Shown here: positions 23,727 to 36,263 of the stretch, piece by piece
Numbering within the stretch: the first letter of the stretch is position 1
How the letters are laid out: every line of letters begins with the position of its first letter
NCBI GenBank assembly: GCA_027605045.1
Contig: JAQFWX010000013.1
Location: forward strand, 806,001-870,000
From: Phallus indusiatus
Lineage: Eukaryota > Basidiomycota > Agaricomycetes > Phallales > Phallaceae
DNA length: 64,000 nucleotides
Direction of reading: 5' to 3'
Program-made: the position numbers and the translations under genes
Notes under the pieces: model-generated
Database searches by the model: none
What the model saw: only the letters and a program-made list of their open reading frames with translations
What the model was told of the DNA's origin: nothing

Positions 23727-25697
23727 ATGGCTCTGCGCTTTGCGGCGTTTGCCTCGTTGCGATTCTCACGTATTCGACGGTCATTCAGTTCATTTGCTAT
23801 ACCTCCAGGTTTGAAATATCCGCTATCATAATAATTGTCTTTTCTATTAAAATACCTGACATCCAGACCATGATTACTTCCGTCATAGTAATTACACGTG
23901 GTTGTTCAATGCTGAAAAGCGTATGTATTGTCTTCTTTCAATGTTACCATTACCTCATTATGACAAGAATATGCCAATCGCTATCTCGAGTTCAATGTTC
24001 CCGCATTGATTGATGAGGCTGTTCGTGCTGCTAATGCATCGTCATGCGTACACTTTTCCAAGCTCCGAGATGGTATTTGTTTCTTCTCCACTTCTTTCAG
24101 AACTCTAATTTACTATCCTTTCTCAGAAGCGGCAAACAGACTGTTCGAGATCACATTAGACAATGGCCAAGAACTCATCGCAAAACTTCCATATCCCATC
24201 GCGGGTCCCGCTCATTACACCACAGCCAGCGAGGTTGCCACAATGCAATTTATGCGGGACTTGGTTGAAGTTCCGGTTCCAAAGGTCTTGGCTTGGTCCT
24301 CTCACTCTGAAAGCACTCCTGTCAAGTCTGAGTATATTATTATGGAAAAGTTGAAAGGCAAATTTCTCGGTGACCCCTCAGGTAAACCTTCAGGCTGGGA
24401 TGACCTCAGACCGGATGAAGTCACACAGATCATACGAGAAATAGCTCAAATCGAGCTTCGTATGAAAAACATGTATTTCAAATGCATGGGAAGCCTCTAT
24501 TACACCAAGGATATTCCCCATGGCGTTCGTTCCATCAAATTGTCTGGATTTCCCGGCGACGAGCTTTATTGTATCGGTCCCTCTGTTGACCGTCGATTCT
24601 GGCGCAATGGACGTGGAGAACTAAACATCAACAGAGGTCCCTGTGAGTCAATCCTTGAGAAATAATTAGATAAACACTGGTTTATTATTGAATTATCAGG
24701 GGATACTTACTTGGATTATATTCAATCCGTCATTGACTGTGAAACGGCTTGGTTAAAAAAATATGCCAAACCCCATCAACGGGACAGTCCACTATTTCGG
24801 TCAGAGAGGGAAAATGATCCTGAAACGCATATCAAACTTTTGGAAAAATATGCGCTTATTTTTCCTTCCCTGGTAGTACCTGAATTCAACTACTTTAAAC
24901 TTTGGCATCCGAATTTTGAAAGCGAAAATATTCTCACCTATCCAGTAGACGGACAACATCGCATTACTGGGATCTTAAGCTGGCAAGAGGCCATTATAGA
25001 TTCCTTTGCAGTAATAGCCGAAAGCCCTCCTCCCTGTTTGCGTCCGCCGGACGGATACATTTCGATACAATCAGAATCTGACGATCAGTCTGGCGACGAT
25101 CAACTTGACGAAAGCACCGAATTACCCCGCAACTTCTGGCAAATGATTTTTATGAAGAGGGTCGCAGACTTAGAGGAAGTAAAGAGATACAATGAGTATA
25201 CAGCAATCACGAAAGAGATTAACCCTTCCCTTCACAACTACAGAAACATTGACACGACCTCTGTAGTCACAAAGCCACAGTCGCGTGTTTCGTACACGTG
25301 GGATTACAGTCTCCCTTTGTTCGAAAAATCATTAATTGACATATGCTCTACAATGGAGGAATCCGATCCACCCGATACAAGGGCCCCAATTTCATTCTCT
25401 TCGTCTGAGATAAAAGCCAATGAAACTGCAGTGAATCGTTATTTTCAGCAGTATGAAGCTTGGGAATTGTTCGAGGAAATAGATGTCGGGCCCGACGGGG
25501 AGGTTGAGCAGGACAAGTTAGAAGAAGCACGAGAATCGATGGAGGCTTACCGAGAAGAATATTTGGACACCTTACCCGAATCTGATCAGGAAGATGCACG
25601 GCGACGCTGGCCTTTTCAGGATGGTGCTTTGTCTATCACCGCGGAAACTTCGCGAACTCCTCAGATTCACAGCAACTTGAATCATGAATCTCAGTAA
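23727..25697 (+). CDS. AIM9/Fmp29-type phosphotransferase-like protein, copy 2 (584 residues, 5 exons)
   Basis: Exons: 23727-23808, 23867-23920, 23968-24072, 24127-24642, 24700-25697; intron positions and phases equal those of copy 1. The N-terminus MALRFAAFASLRFSRIRRS looks like a mitochondrial presequence. Conserved segments: HDYFRHSNYTWLFN, RYLEFNVPALIDEA, ELIAKLPYP, SEVATMQFM, GDELYCIGPSVDRRFW. The catalytic loop reads LWHPNFESENIL (Asp replaced by Asn) and the metal motif reads SWQ (Asp lost). A true phosphotransferase reaction is therefore unlikely; a pseudokinase or scaffold role is inferred. Open throughout, with the doubled 3'-UTR motif after the stop. Convergent with the VIT/VWA gene. 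Confidence 0.9.
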
Positions 25698-25710
25698 ATC
25701 TTTTCCTAAT

Positions 25711-25810
25711 GTATTGATAAATCTCTGTATCTGTACCTAGTTTCCACCACTCACTACCTTATAGGTCTCTGTATTTGTATCTAGTTTCCACCACTCACTA
25801 TCTTAAAACA
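25711..25810 (+). repeat. tandemly duplicated 3'-UTR motif, second locus
   Basis: Two copies of TCTCTGTAT..CTAGTTTCCACCACTCAC (about 25722-25755 and 25766-25800), as after the AIM9-like gene at 16401. Confidence 0.6.
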
Positions 25811-26669
25811 TATCTTGTAAACCAAAATATAAACGCGTTTCCCACTATCAAACTTTCGAGGTCCTAGTATCCAATACTGCATACATGAAATGGAAACTCC
25901 GAAAAAGTCACAGAAACGTCTGAGTCGTAACAGCGCATCCATTACTTACTTAGAAAATCACGTACGCTCTGTCAACATTTGGGATTAAAGTGTCTGTACC
26001 AGGAGCATGTCTGGCTGGCTTTTTTCCATTCAATTGTTTAGGGAAAAATATGCCCTAAGTTGGGCCCTCGGCGACGGTTTCAAGAAGAAAGCCGAACAAA
26101 TGAAAGCAGAAATGGAAAGCCTAAGCGAGGTCTGATGTCCCCTTTGCTGTCATCCAAAAGGCATTGTGAACCTGCGCGAATGTCGCGCGAGGAAGCACTG
26201 CCAAGCCTTGAAGGTGCTGTTACCGTGACGGACCGTTGTAGGGTTCCCTAATAGCCTGTCGCATATATGCGCGATTACCGAATTATTTTCACGTTTGATT
26301 TTATTCATCCTCGTTAGTTTGCTATGATATAGAGCTTGAACAGAGTTTCATATAGAACTAGCGGAACGTGCGCACAAGCAAGTCCATTACGGTAACAAAA
26401 ACCCTATCCCCCTCCCCCTTCAGCTACGTCATCCCTACTATTGGTTTCTTTGCATTCCCCGGAAATCTGTCAATGAGGATGCTACTGAGGGGAAAAGAAT
26501 ACCTGAATGTAAATAATCCACACACTGCAACCGGACAAGACGAAATATGTCATTGAAGGTGATTGTTGCACCGGCCGCCTGAATTAAAATATCTTACTTC
26601 ATTAAAAGCCTATTCACATCCCTTTTGTGTCACTATAAATTCTGACAAACGTTCGCACCGTACGGAGAT
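25811..26669. other. intergenic between convergent genes
   Basis: 3' flanks of AIM9-like copy 2 and the VIT/VWA gene. Short frames only, nothing recognised. Confidence 0.45.
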
Positions 26670-29600
26670 TTAAACAATACAATTTTTTGCTTCATTTCCC
26701 AATGTGCCAACCAAAGCAACCACGTCTTCAGCTTTCGAAACGCTACTACCGAGAATATCACTGATCCATCGCTCGCCTTTCTCAAGGATCAGCTCCCAAA
26801 CACTTTCATCTTCCGGGAATTTGACTCGCAAACAAGCGATGCAAAGTACGGTGCACCAAACTGTCTCGGCGTTTGGCATGACGTTCAGTTGTTGTAGAAC
26901 GTCAGGAATAGGGGGGAGTGTATCCTTCTGAACCAAAAGCTGATACAGACTAGAAGAACCCTCGAAGTATCCTTCGAATGTCTGATAGCGAGCAATTGAA
27001 CTGATTGAAAGTTCAAGTGTGTCATCTTTGCCTCCGCCCAACCTTGCAGATTTCTAAAAGACATGTCAGTATACGTAGATAAAAGGCACAAACATCGCAG
27101 ACTAACCGAGAAGCGAGTGGAACGTGCCGCCCCACACCGTTTATCCCGTCCTAGATACGTGTTCCATAAGTACGCAAGTTTAAAAGAGAACAGATTTCAT
27201 ACCTCGAGAAGTGGTTTGAGTATTATCTGTGCTGGACGAAGAGGATGTCGCAAAAACGGCTCCAGCATTTTCGAGGGCTCGAAGCATATCCGTCTGGTCA
27301 TGAAATTAATTTTCAAAGCTGTAAGGAAAATAAAAGAAAACCAAGAACGTAACTGACCCTTGCGTCCGGGATGAGTCCCGTAGGAGTTGTATTTGAAGGT
27401 TGATCTAGATTAGGAATAACCACGTAAAACTTATGGTAGTATCAAAACGCCGTACCAGCTTGACTCTGTGTGGACGATGTAAATGAAGCACGAGTGTGCG
27501 TCATAATACGAGCACGAGGAAGTGCAGAAAGTGTGGAAGTCATGGAAGGAAGTGAAACAATTGAACCAGTGGGCATTGTCACCTCGTCCGAGTCCGAGAT
27601 AGTTGTGTTTCCAGTAGCAGGTGTCTACAAAAATAACAAAACACATTCAACACTCAATCTCTTTAATGAAAAATAAAATAAAATAAAGGAATTCCTACGC
27701 TGACGGGTACACCTTCCTCATCCACAGCAACGAAAGACGTCTCAGAGCTTGCGATTCCATATCTCACAGCGACGCGCAGAACTTCAGCTTTGAGAGTATC
27801 CGACATGACACCGTCTTCCTTTCCTTCGTCTTCAAATCGTTGCACAAGAGCACGCGCGGCTAAAACGTGAAGGAGTTTTACTTTATCGAAGTCCGAAGTT
27901 GTGTCCAGTTGGAATGCTGTGGTAACAGCGGTTACAGGTACTTCCAACTCTACTGGACGACCTTGAGCTATCCCAGTCACACGTACGGCCCTGAAAGGTG
28001 CGGAATTCCCGTTGTTGTCGCGCTTGATTATGGCGAAGATACTTGTGCGGAATCCAGGATAAAGATTTAGGAAAGAGTTTGTTGGGGCTTGTTGAACTTT
28101 GGGCGGTGGCGGAAGCCTAATATCCATCAACGGACCAAGAGAGACGTCGTCTTTGGGAATTGCTTTCTCGTCGTATAGAGACACTGGAGTAGTATCGACT
28201 TCAGGCTCAACTAGCTCGAAACCATCATCACCGTCGTCTTCATTTGTATCCTTATCCTTGACGCCCCAATCAACGGAGATATTTGTGATAACAGGTCCAC
28301 GAGCGGCACGTAAAAGATTCATGAGCTTCTTGTCCGGTTTCTCGTTTTCACCTACGTACAGCGCAGTACCACGACCAACTCTAGCGATTAAATCGCACAT
28401 TGCCTAGAAACAGAATGGTCAAACCTTCATTATTTGTGCTTTCCAGCTTCATAGTCATATACCTTAGATGCTGCTTTACCAATTCCCATACAGAATATTC
28501 TCATAAAGTTATCCTTGTCAACGTATTTGTCCACATGCTGTGCTATCATTGATTGAACACCAGGTAAATTGTAGGATTGTCCGTCGGTTAGGACAAAAAC
28601 CGTCAACGGGACATCCTGCGTGTCGGTATGAGTTTGCAAAACGCCTTGCAACGCACTTCCGATCTCTGTCCCCCATAATTGGATTGCATCTCATCAACAT
28701 AAGTCGTAGCAGTTTTCAAGCTTTCAGTACCGTAAGCGACGCTTGAAGGCCAAAGAGAATCGTGTCTGGACCCGAAGGAGAATATGTTGAACGTTGTATC
28801 AGTGGATGGTAAACTTCTTAGCATGATCTGGACAAAACTGAGTGAGCGAAGACTAATTATAAACACCATATCTCTTACCTGTAATGCGGCGCGCACGGCA
28901 TTCATTTTACTCCTCATTGAGCCACTACGGTCAACAAGGAAAATATATTCTATGAAGGATTGATAACTGTACAACAAACACGAATAAAACGACAAACCTT
29001 GCTTCCGAAGAGGGGGTAGCTCAAACCGAGGTACCAATGTCAACGAATAAGCATCCGTGAACTCTTCTCCGCCTTCTTCCGGTAAATAGGACTCCATCGT
29101 ACACCTAGGCTTGTCCAATCCTTGACAGGTTATCACAATGATAATATCCTTGTCGAGATGATCTTGTGACGTAAGAGCGACATGAGCTTTAAAAGGGTCG
29201 AAACCATCATCAGCGTCAGATTTGAAGGAACCGAGACTGAGAGAAACAGGATGAGAAGGAGATGTAATAGATTTGATGTGGGATGTCATTTGGATTGAGG
29301 CTGAGAAGTCTAAAGCGGACTTGACGGAACGGCTGAATGATAGGAGATCGTTGGGAGGAGTTCCATAGCGTCGTGCGATGACACAAGGAAACACCAGACG
29401 CAGAGAATCAAGTTCGCCATTGCCGGTTATCAAAGAGACAAATGATATACTAAAAATGAACGTTAGTGAATGAAGACAGCTGACAAAGAGGATAACAGAC
29501 TAGATATCAATGATTTGCTCAGGCTGAATATTTCCCAGTAATACTTGAAAAACTAGTATAAAGGGTTTGGTTTAGATCACATTTGAACGTGCTGAGAAAA

Positions 29601-29997
29601 GCAGCAAAGCACTTTCGACATTAGTTTGCCTAAGAAGAGCGGCAGTTTTGCCTTGAGCGACAGCGGCATCATATTCGGCTTTTGCTTTAACTTTGTCTTT
29701 CACAACCCCTCTGACGGTACGTTTCCCGTCAATGACGGCTTTGAAAGAACACACAGAGGCATCTGCAGGCAGAGGGCAGACATATTTGACTTCCATCTCC
29801 GTTGGGGCATTTGAAGCGTACGTCAAAACCAAAGTAGCACTATGTCCAGAAGTTTGAAAAGAGACTTTAACAACAGTGTTTCAGAAAACTCACAGAGATT
29901 GAACATCCACAAGATCATAATGAACCTTGGACGAGAGGAGAGGAAAATCCGAGGATGGTCTACCGGAGATTGGCAAGATACCTGTTAGACGGGACAT
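26670..29997 (-). CDS. VIT plus von Willebrand A domain protein, 12 exons, one apparent frameshift
   Basis: Exons (minus): 29997-29894, 29839-29613, 29552-29501, 29449-28998, 28949-28879, 28827-28463, 28403-27699, 27624-27456, 27404-27358, 27293-27203, 27150-27107, 27053-26670; about 900 residues. The N-terminal VIT domain has LVLTYASNAPTEMEVKY, CSFKAVIDGK and KAKAEYDAAVAQGKTAALL. The VWA domain has the metal-site motif FLVDRSGSM (DxSxS) and VFVLTDGQS. A Ser/Thr-rich linker and a C-terminal helical region (LVQKDTLPPI, ERWISDIL) follow. Such fungal proteins are soluble and poorly characterised. Exon 6 is one base short of frame at a run of five C on the plus strand (28670-28674), between QSNYGG and the ALQGVL segment. 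It is either a real mutation or an assembly slip. Confidence 0.85.
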
Positions 29998-30461
29998 AGC
30001 GCTGAGAGGGTTCGGAGTTTCATAACAAGGTGGGAAGTTTTATATATTGTATGAGGAGATGTTCCTGAGCAACTGACACGAGAAAGCGGTTGAGATAAGA
30101 GCGTGGTTCAAGAAGACGAACGTTGCACAGCACTGGCCGCTCACTGGCGCTTGGCCCGGCTGTGCTCGTGAGGACTTGTTTCGTCCACTCATGTTACCCC
30201 GGCACCTGCACTCAGGGTCATTGTTAGAATCTCAAAATTTCATCATCAGTCATGACTGGAGTTCATATTCTTACAGAGGGATTATGTAGACGTTGAAGAA
30301 GACGCGGCGGATGAGGAAAATCGCGAAGAGAAAGAGAAGAGAAATGGACAAGGAAAGAACGCGTACTAGACCCGCTGAAAAACATTGGTAAGCGACATCA
30401 AATTCAATAACGCGTCCCTTTTTTTTAAATTCGTAATTCTGGGTGTTAAATTCAATACAAT

Positions 30462-30932
30462 TTAAGCAAGCAATCCTTTTGGAAACTCCTTCTTAGTCGA
30501 AGCGTTTTCCATCCATCTCAGCTCTTCCCCCATGATCTTAATCAAGTCCTCTAACGTCTCCGGATCTGGACGACGCCAGAAATATTTTCTGGAGCACGTG
30601 CAACCGATAGAAATAAATTGAACGTAACGTTCGCCGTCTTCTTCAGACGTAAATACTCGTCCTCGACTCTCGCAGAATTCGTCAGATTTGCATAAAAGGG
30701 CATTGATGCCGTGGAATTTAAGGAGTAGTTCAAGACGATTACAGAGAATTCCGGCGTATGAATCATGTTCAGGAAGCTCAAGTGGGACCTTGAGGAGAGC
30801 TTTACGCAACATCCGGTTGGTAACAGGCCATCCGTAATGAAAATAATGATCGCCGTCTTTCCACGCGTCGGGGGGTGGCGGATAAGCAGCAAGTCTAGGT
30901 TTGGATCGAGATTCAACTTTTGCAGTTGCCAT
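30462..30932 (-). CDS. unknown protein of 156 residues
   Basis: Single exon; the start is taken at the ATG at 30932 (MATAKVESR), though the frame extends upstream to 30989. The body looks globular: YFHYGWPVTNRMLRKALL, NRLELLLKFHGINALL, GERYVQFISIGCTCSRK and ETLEDLIKIMGEELRW. No domain recognised, no signal peptide or membrane segment. Two nearby Cys (CTC) could matter but no metal-site pattern is complete. Lies between the VIT/VWA promoter and the P450 3' end. Confidence 0.6.
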   Translation of the reverse strand: MATAKVESRSKPRLAAYPPPPDAWKDGDHYFHYGWPVTNRMLRKALLKVPLELPEHDSYAGILCNRLELLLKFHGINALLCKSDEFCESRGRVFTSEEDGERYVQFISIGCTCSRKYFWRRPDPETLEDLIKIMGEELRWMENASTKKEFPKGLLA

Positions 30933-30989
30933 GATTGTGGTAGAAGATTCAGTGGACAGAAGTGTATGTTTTGCAAAGCAGGCGAACAA

Positions 30990-31680
30990 AGCGCGTTATG
31001 TAGAGCTTGCGCCGGATAGACGAACGGAAGATGCCGTGTTGAGCAGCTGGGTCTAGGTCGGGTCTAGGCAATAGACAGTGCGAGGACTGGACATGAGTAC
31101 TTAAACTGTCAGGAAAATTAATGGTTTTAAATAATCAGAGCAGGATGCAAATGTATAGTATAACAAGTGACCTCTTTATTCAATGCTACCAGCGTGCATT
31201 TCGAATTATTCTGCAACGTATAATAATTAGTCCACTCAATAACTCGTCGGTTGTCTTTCGCCTTCGACAGGAATAAATCCTACTAGGACCTGATTTTAGA
31301 CGTGTTTCTTATCATGAAAGGAGTCTCCACTAATTAGGCCCGAAAAAAAGTAACTTGACTTCAAAACTGCTTCTTAGGAATACGTGCAATGTACAACACG
31401 GGCTCGGGTTCAAGATTAGCACAAAAATCCGTGCGCTCAATATGCTGATGATTATTTTTTCCTTTCGATTCACTTCAGCGTCAAGCTCGTGTTTGTGGCC
31501 CTGATGGGGAGTACTAAAACCCACTTGAATTATCGATTTCTTTCAATAACTTGGACTTTTCACCAAAAAAGTTTTCTATTACGGACCAACGAACGCTTCT
31601 CATTGAGCTAGACTGAATAAGAACAAACAAAAACCTATAGGGGGATACCGCAAATCGGCTTGATGCTCGCAAAATCCCGG
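30990..31680. other. intergenic, nothing recognised
   Basis: Upstream of the 156-residue gene and downstream of the P450 gene. AT-rich, short frames only. Confidence 0.5.
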
Positions 31681-33799
31681 TTAATTAACCAGAGAAAGCT
31701 GTTCCAACAGAGTCATAGACTGTGAAGAGCGGGGGACGAATTTGCATTTGAAAGGCTCCGGGTGCCTGAGCATTGTTGAATACGTTATCGAATTCAAGGA
31801 TAACACAACTAATGGACATACGTAATTATTCCAGAAAAAAAGGCGTCTGGATCCGGTAACTCCTCTCCATAGGGAACGATGTTGAATGTTTGAAGAACAT
31901 AGGTGGCTATAGTGAAGAGTAGAGCTTCTGCTAAGTGACGGCCCGGGCATATCCTGAACAAATGTCTTCATATAGCAGGATAAGTTCAAGAGAAAAAAAC
32001 CAACCTCCGGCCAAAGCCAAATGTAGCATCTGGAAAATTCACATCGTGTTTTAGAAAGCGATCCGGATTGAATTTGTCAACATCATCTCCGTACGCCGAC
32101 TTCGATTGTAGATGAGACCTTTCATTTTATGCCTTTACATTGAATAGTCCCTTAAGTATTACCGGATAAAGTACTCACCATGAATTTCCCATCACAATTG
32201 TACCCTTCGGAATAAAATATTCCCCGATCACGTCGTCTTCTCTCAGCATATGCGGAAAGCCAAGCGGAATAGCTGGACGCCAGCGTAGGACTTCCTTACA
32301 TAAAGCGTCGATATAAGGAAGATCTTTCCTATGGTCAATTGATGGCAGTCCACTCTCGCCAAGGAGACTGTCTAATTCTTTCTGTGCCTTCCTTTGTACG
32401 TCCGGATACAAAAGCATGGCCAGAAAGAACACCTTTGTTGCTGCCTCCGTCTGTGAAACGCTTGATAAAACAAGGCAATCATCCATGCTGGTACAACATA
32501 CGGTATCTATTGCGCCTAAGTAAATCGTAACTCCTATGTCTCGGATAGACTGTTCGTCTTCCGTTTCCTCAAACGACCCGGATACTTGTTCCTCGATTAA
32601 AGTCCCGATTATTGAAGGTGGCGCTTTCCCTGCTTTCTATTATAAATCATTAACGGCTTTGCCGTCTATTCAAGTGTTGGACACGCACAATAGCATTTTG
32701 GACGACGGCAAAGGGGACATCAGACATCGCTTTCATTACAGCTTTCAATTGTTCAGCTTTCTTCTTAAAACCGGCGCCGGGGACCCAGGGGGGCACGTGT
32801 TTTACTAAAACGATTTAAATTCAGAAGAAAAATGAAGGAAATGAGACATACAAATAGGGAAAACGTCGACTAGATATGCTCCTGGTACAGATACTTCTGA
32901 AAGTGTTGATAAAGCACGCTCCGCTAGTTCTATATAAGGATCGTTTTTCGAGAGGATTTCAATCCCATACGTCGCCTTGGGGAATTACTAATTGATCTGA
33001 TCTGATTGGATGTACGTACCTCCATAGTAAACGCCCCAATGGCATGCCTTGAGTGTTCCATGAACTTGTCCGGGGTTTGATAAAGCTGAAGCAACAAATT
33101 CCTACAGCCATATTCAACATACGTGAGAAACAAACAAACAGACAGACAAAGATAAGGCATAAATATGGTACGCACTTTGCAGACTTGTCCAGTAAACCTA
33201 GGTATTTAGGTAATACGGGCTTATTGAAATACTGATGAAGCATTGAACGATGATGTCTCCATCTTTCATCAGGCTGCATCATGACTAGGGTTGTCCAGCC
33301 GACTCTATATGGGAACGTTTTTAAAACGTCACATAAGGGAAGGGTATTTGAGCGTACAGGTCAACAAGCATTGTTGATTGAAATCTGTCAGAATATATTG
33401 CACCACGTTGGTCGAACAGCTCAGAAGAAAGGCTCGGGGAGTTGACGATGAGAAGGGAGATTCCACATATATTCAGGTAAATAAGGTCTCCTACTGACGA
33501 TCGAATCAACTCGATGAGGCCTTTAGTCGATGAGACTAACCGTATATTCGAGACCATTTGTCATATATTTTCCATTCTTTGTTGCGAGGAACATTCAACA
33601 AATTTCCGATCAAGAATCTCCTGGGTGGACCAGGAGGTAATTTGTACCCTAGAGTGATTTACAACTCAGATAAGAGAAGCGATAGTATGAGATTATTATC
33701 CTTGCCTTTTGGAACGCGAAGACGTAACTTGAACCAGTATATGAGAAAGAAAGTAAGCAAGATTAATCCGCAGTACTTGGCGATGTTGCTCATGTGCAT
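31681..33799 (-). CDS. cytochrome P450 monooxygenase, 507 residues, 12 exons
   Basis: Microsomal haem-thiolate oxygenase of the Agaricomycete multi-exon type. Exons (minus): 33799-33706, 33648-33541, 33490-33358, 33304-33176, 33101-33020, 32975-32852, 32804-32689, 32636-32502, 32450-32179, 32118-32005, 31953-31822, 31765-31681; all phases agree. Residues about 10-27 (CGLILLTFFLIYWFKL) anchor it in the ER membrane, followed by the hinge KLPPGPP. The I-helix reads LGAIDTTEAA, the K-helix is EVLR (Glu360, Arg363), then FNPDRF and the haem loop FGFGRRICPG with Cys438. Intron 1 is GC..AG (AAAAG/GCAAGG). No inactivating change seen. Substrate cannot be read from sequence. It does not sit in a clear biosynthetic cluster. 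Confidence 0.93.
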
Positions 33800-34339
33800 A
33801 AAAACTGGTGCGAGTTGGGCGCGAGAATGAGAACTTAGCCTTCCAAGGTGCTAGAATTTATACCATGATTCTGAACTTGAATTTACCGAGAAGCCTTCTT
33901 GAATCAGCATCGTTTCTTTTGCTTACTCCACCTACTAGAGGCTAGAACCACCAAGATATGCAAATGCAATTTGAATTGACACAGTGACAAGGGGTTTTTA
34001 ATAAACACATGATCAACCCTGTCAGAAATGGAAGCGAATTGGATCGTCACCGCGCCACCAGCAGCACATCCCGATCACACTAAACAGATTGTTGGTGTCA
34101 AATGAAAAGGCGCCGAAGATAAACCAAAATGTATTAAGAGCTTCTCTGTACAGTGTGAAATAGCCAACAATCCAATATTTCGTGGTTTCGTGTTTTCCTT
34201 CTTGAAGCGGTCGTCAAGACTGCGGGATTAAGGAAGGATGAATTCGTAGTGCGCAACAAACCATATAGCGAGGTACGTAGGTCACGTGGTCACAAACTCG
34301 TCGTGTTGGAACTTGGCACTAACAGGGCAGTTGTTGCCA
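33800..34339. other. divergent promoter region between the P450 and the next plus-strand gene
   Basis: About 540 bases shared by two genes transcribed away from each other. No specific operator recognised. Confidence 0.5.
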
Positions 34340-35625
34340 ATGAGCTCGCGCTCGCGTTCCCATTCCCGTCCTGTGGACAGGCCCACTTCCGTTGTCCAAA
34401 GCCTCCGGATGCCACCAACCCATATCCAAGCTAAATCAGCGTGCATGTGGACCTCAGATGATCTAGACGCACTATTTGTTCAAGCACACGAGCTAGACGT
34501 TCAAGAATTCTTTGGATGTCCTTTTGAGGATCTTCCGGAGCCCCAATTCGCAGACCAGTCCCTTGCAGAAATCTTGGAGGCGGGAGCTGGCTTTTCCGGA
34601 GATGGACCTCCCGCGGCGCACTGGATGGTTAGAGACTACATCAAAAAGATCGAAAAGGTGTCCCGGCACGCCTCAGAGGCCAACGTAGATTATCTCGCTC
34701 ATAGTACTTTGTTGCATCTGGGATACCCAGATATCGCTCCAAACGTCATCATGGACCTCGAACCACAGTACCCGCTGAACCTTAAAATGAACGGCGTTAA
34801 AAAAACTGCCCGTGTCAATGTTGCCATGATGACCAGAACCGGTGCTTTCCTCCTCCTCCTCTACGCGAAAGACAGAAAGCAGGTTCCCACCGAAAGGTGG
34901 AATTTTCGCTGGCCCCACCCACAGGTTGTGGCGCAGGCACTAGCAGTATACAATAACAACATGGATCTCGGTCGTATTGCAGCTCAGAGGGAAGCCAGAC
35001 TTAACCGCGATGAGGCTCTCCATGATGTTCTGAGAAATGGCCAGTTCGATATGGTGTGTTTTATAATTGTACTAGCTCCTGAATGGTACTAAACGTTCAA
35101 CAGATAATACCTGCCTTCACTCTCATGGGAACCCTTCCTTGTTTTTATCTTATACCGATAACAGCTGCGTTTGCTTCATCTGTCGCTCGTGGGGAGTATC
35201 CTCCTCACCCCACACAAATTTTTTATTGTGTAGCCCCTGTTAAAGAGCCCTTTCATGCGATGATGGAGAAGAATCAGCGTCGCGACATTCTGAAAATGTT
35301 TGAAGCTTTCAAGCGTTTCATCCCCACCAACTTTACCCAACTCTGTCGTTTCGAACCGCTGTTCAACAACACTATCCCGAAACCGCTCAATCCCGCATAC
35401 AACAAAAATGTGTGGGATTTCGTGAGAGAGTTTATTTGGGAAAGTAATGAACATTGCAGGAGAAAAGGAGTTGACAAATATAACTATATCACTTCCCATA
35501 TCAACTATTTTGTTGGTTCCAGCGCTCACCTCGATCTCTCTTCACAACCTCACATGCCCCTTGCTGGCTATCCTTCAACCCTAAATAGGTATAAACGTGT
35601 AAAACACGTAAACATGGAGTACTAG
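34340..35625 (+). CDS. conserved fungal protein of unknown function, 411 residues, 2 exons
   Basis: Exons 34340-35053 and 35104-35625, joined in phase at QFDM/IIPAFTLMGT. The start is uncertain; the frame is open upstream but has no earlier ATG, and later ATGs (MPPTHIQ, MWTSDD) are possible. Features: acidic DDLDALFVQAHELDVQEFFG, HPQVVAQALAVYNNN, the hydrophobic GTLPCFYLIPITAAFA, and a C-terminal half rich in aromatic residues (DFVREFIWES). The FTLMGTLPCFYLIPIT segment resembles one I associate with expanded, unnamed Agaricomycete families, from memory. No catalytic motif recognised and no signal peptide. Confidence 0.7.
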
Positions 35626-36263
35626 TAGTATTAGTCTATGCCATATATTACTTTTCGTATGCAACATAAAACAAGAGTGCCAAATAACGTGGGATGAACC
35701 TGGAGTCAGGCCTAGGGCTGAAACCGGAAGGCGTCCGAGTCATAGAAACAAGTGCGCTAAATCATGTGGGAGATCCCAGAGCTACTGGGATGAACCTGGA
35801 GATGACTGAAACGCCCGAAGCATTTAGGAGGACCGGCCCATCTCCAGAGCCGAAACCAGATCACTGATGCTAGTAGACTCTGGCTTTAATTGGTGGGGAC
35901 AGGCCATATCGGCCGGATGTTCTGAGAGCCTCGCTTAGCTTTCATCTTTAACTCATCATTTGACGCGAACACTGAATACTGTCGAGATGGCCGTCATCGA
36001 AGGAAGAAGCTATGAGTTCACCTCCTTCAAGTCCGGTTGGAGACTTGGGAAAAACATTGAAACGCCTAAAAATATCACAGCGAAAGTAAAGTTGGTATGC
36101 AAAGTAAAAGTACAACAGTCTTGGTTGATACAGGAGTGCATATACTCGTGAAAAGGAAGAAGAAAAGGTACGAAAAGCCAATTGACGGCCAAAAAATTAA
36201 AGTATGAGAAAGAGACAAAGTCTCGATTCGGCAGCATAGTACATAGATACCGCGTTAAACATA
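35626..36263. other. intergenic with short imperfect direct repeats
   Basis: GGGATGAACCTGGAG occurs at about 35690 and 35799, and CCGAAACC/CTGAAACC words recur between them. Otherwise nothing recognised. Confidence 0.45.

Noticed and set aside
27058..27202. Apparent phase error near the 3' end of the VIT/VWA gene
   Set aside because: A 44-base exon (27150-27107) with good splice sites on both sides restores the phase.
29560..29612. Apparent disrupted reading frame after VIT exon 2 (stop after SARSNVI)
   Set aside because: A normal 60-base GT..AG intron starting at GAAA/GTGC restores the frame to VEIFQVLLGN, so no defect exists there.
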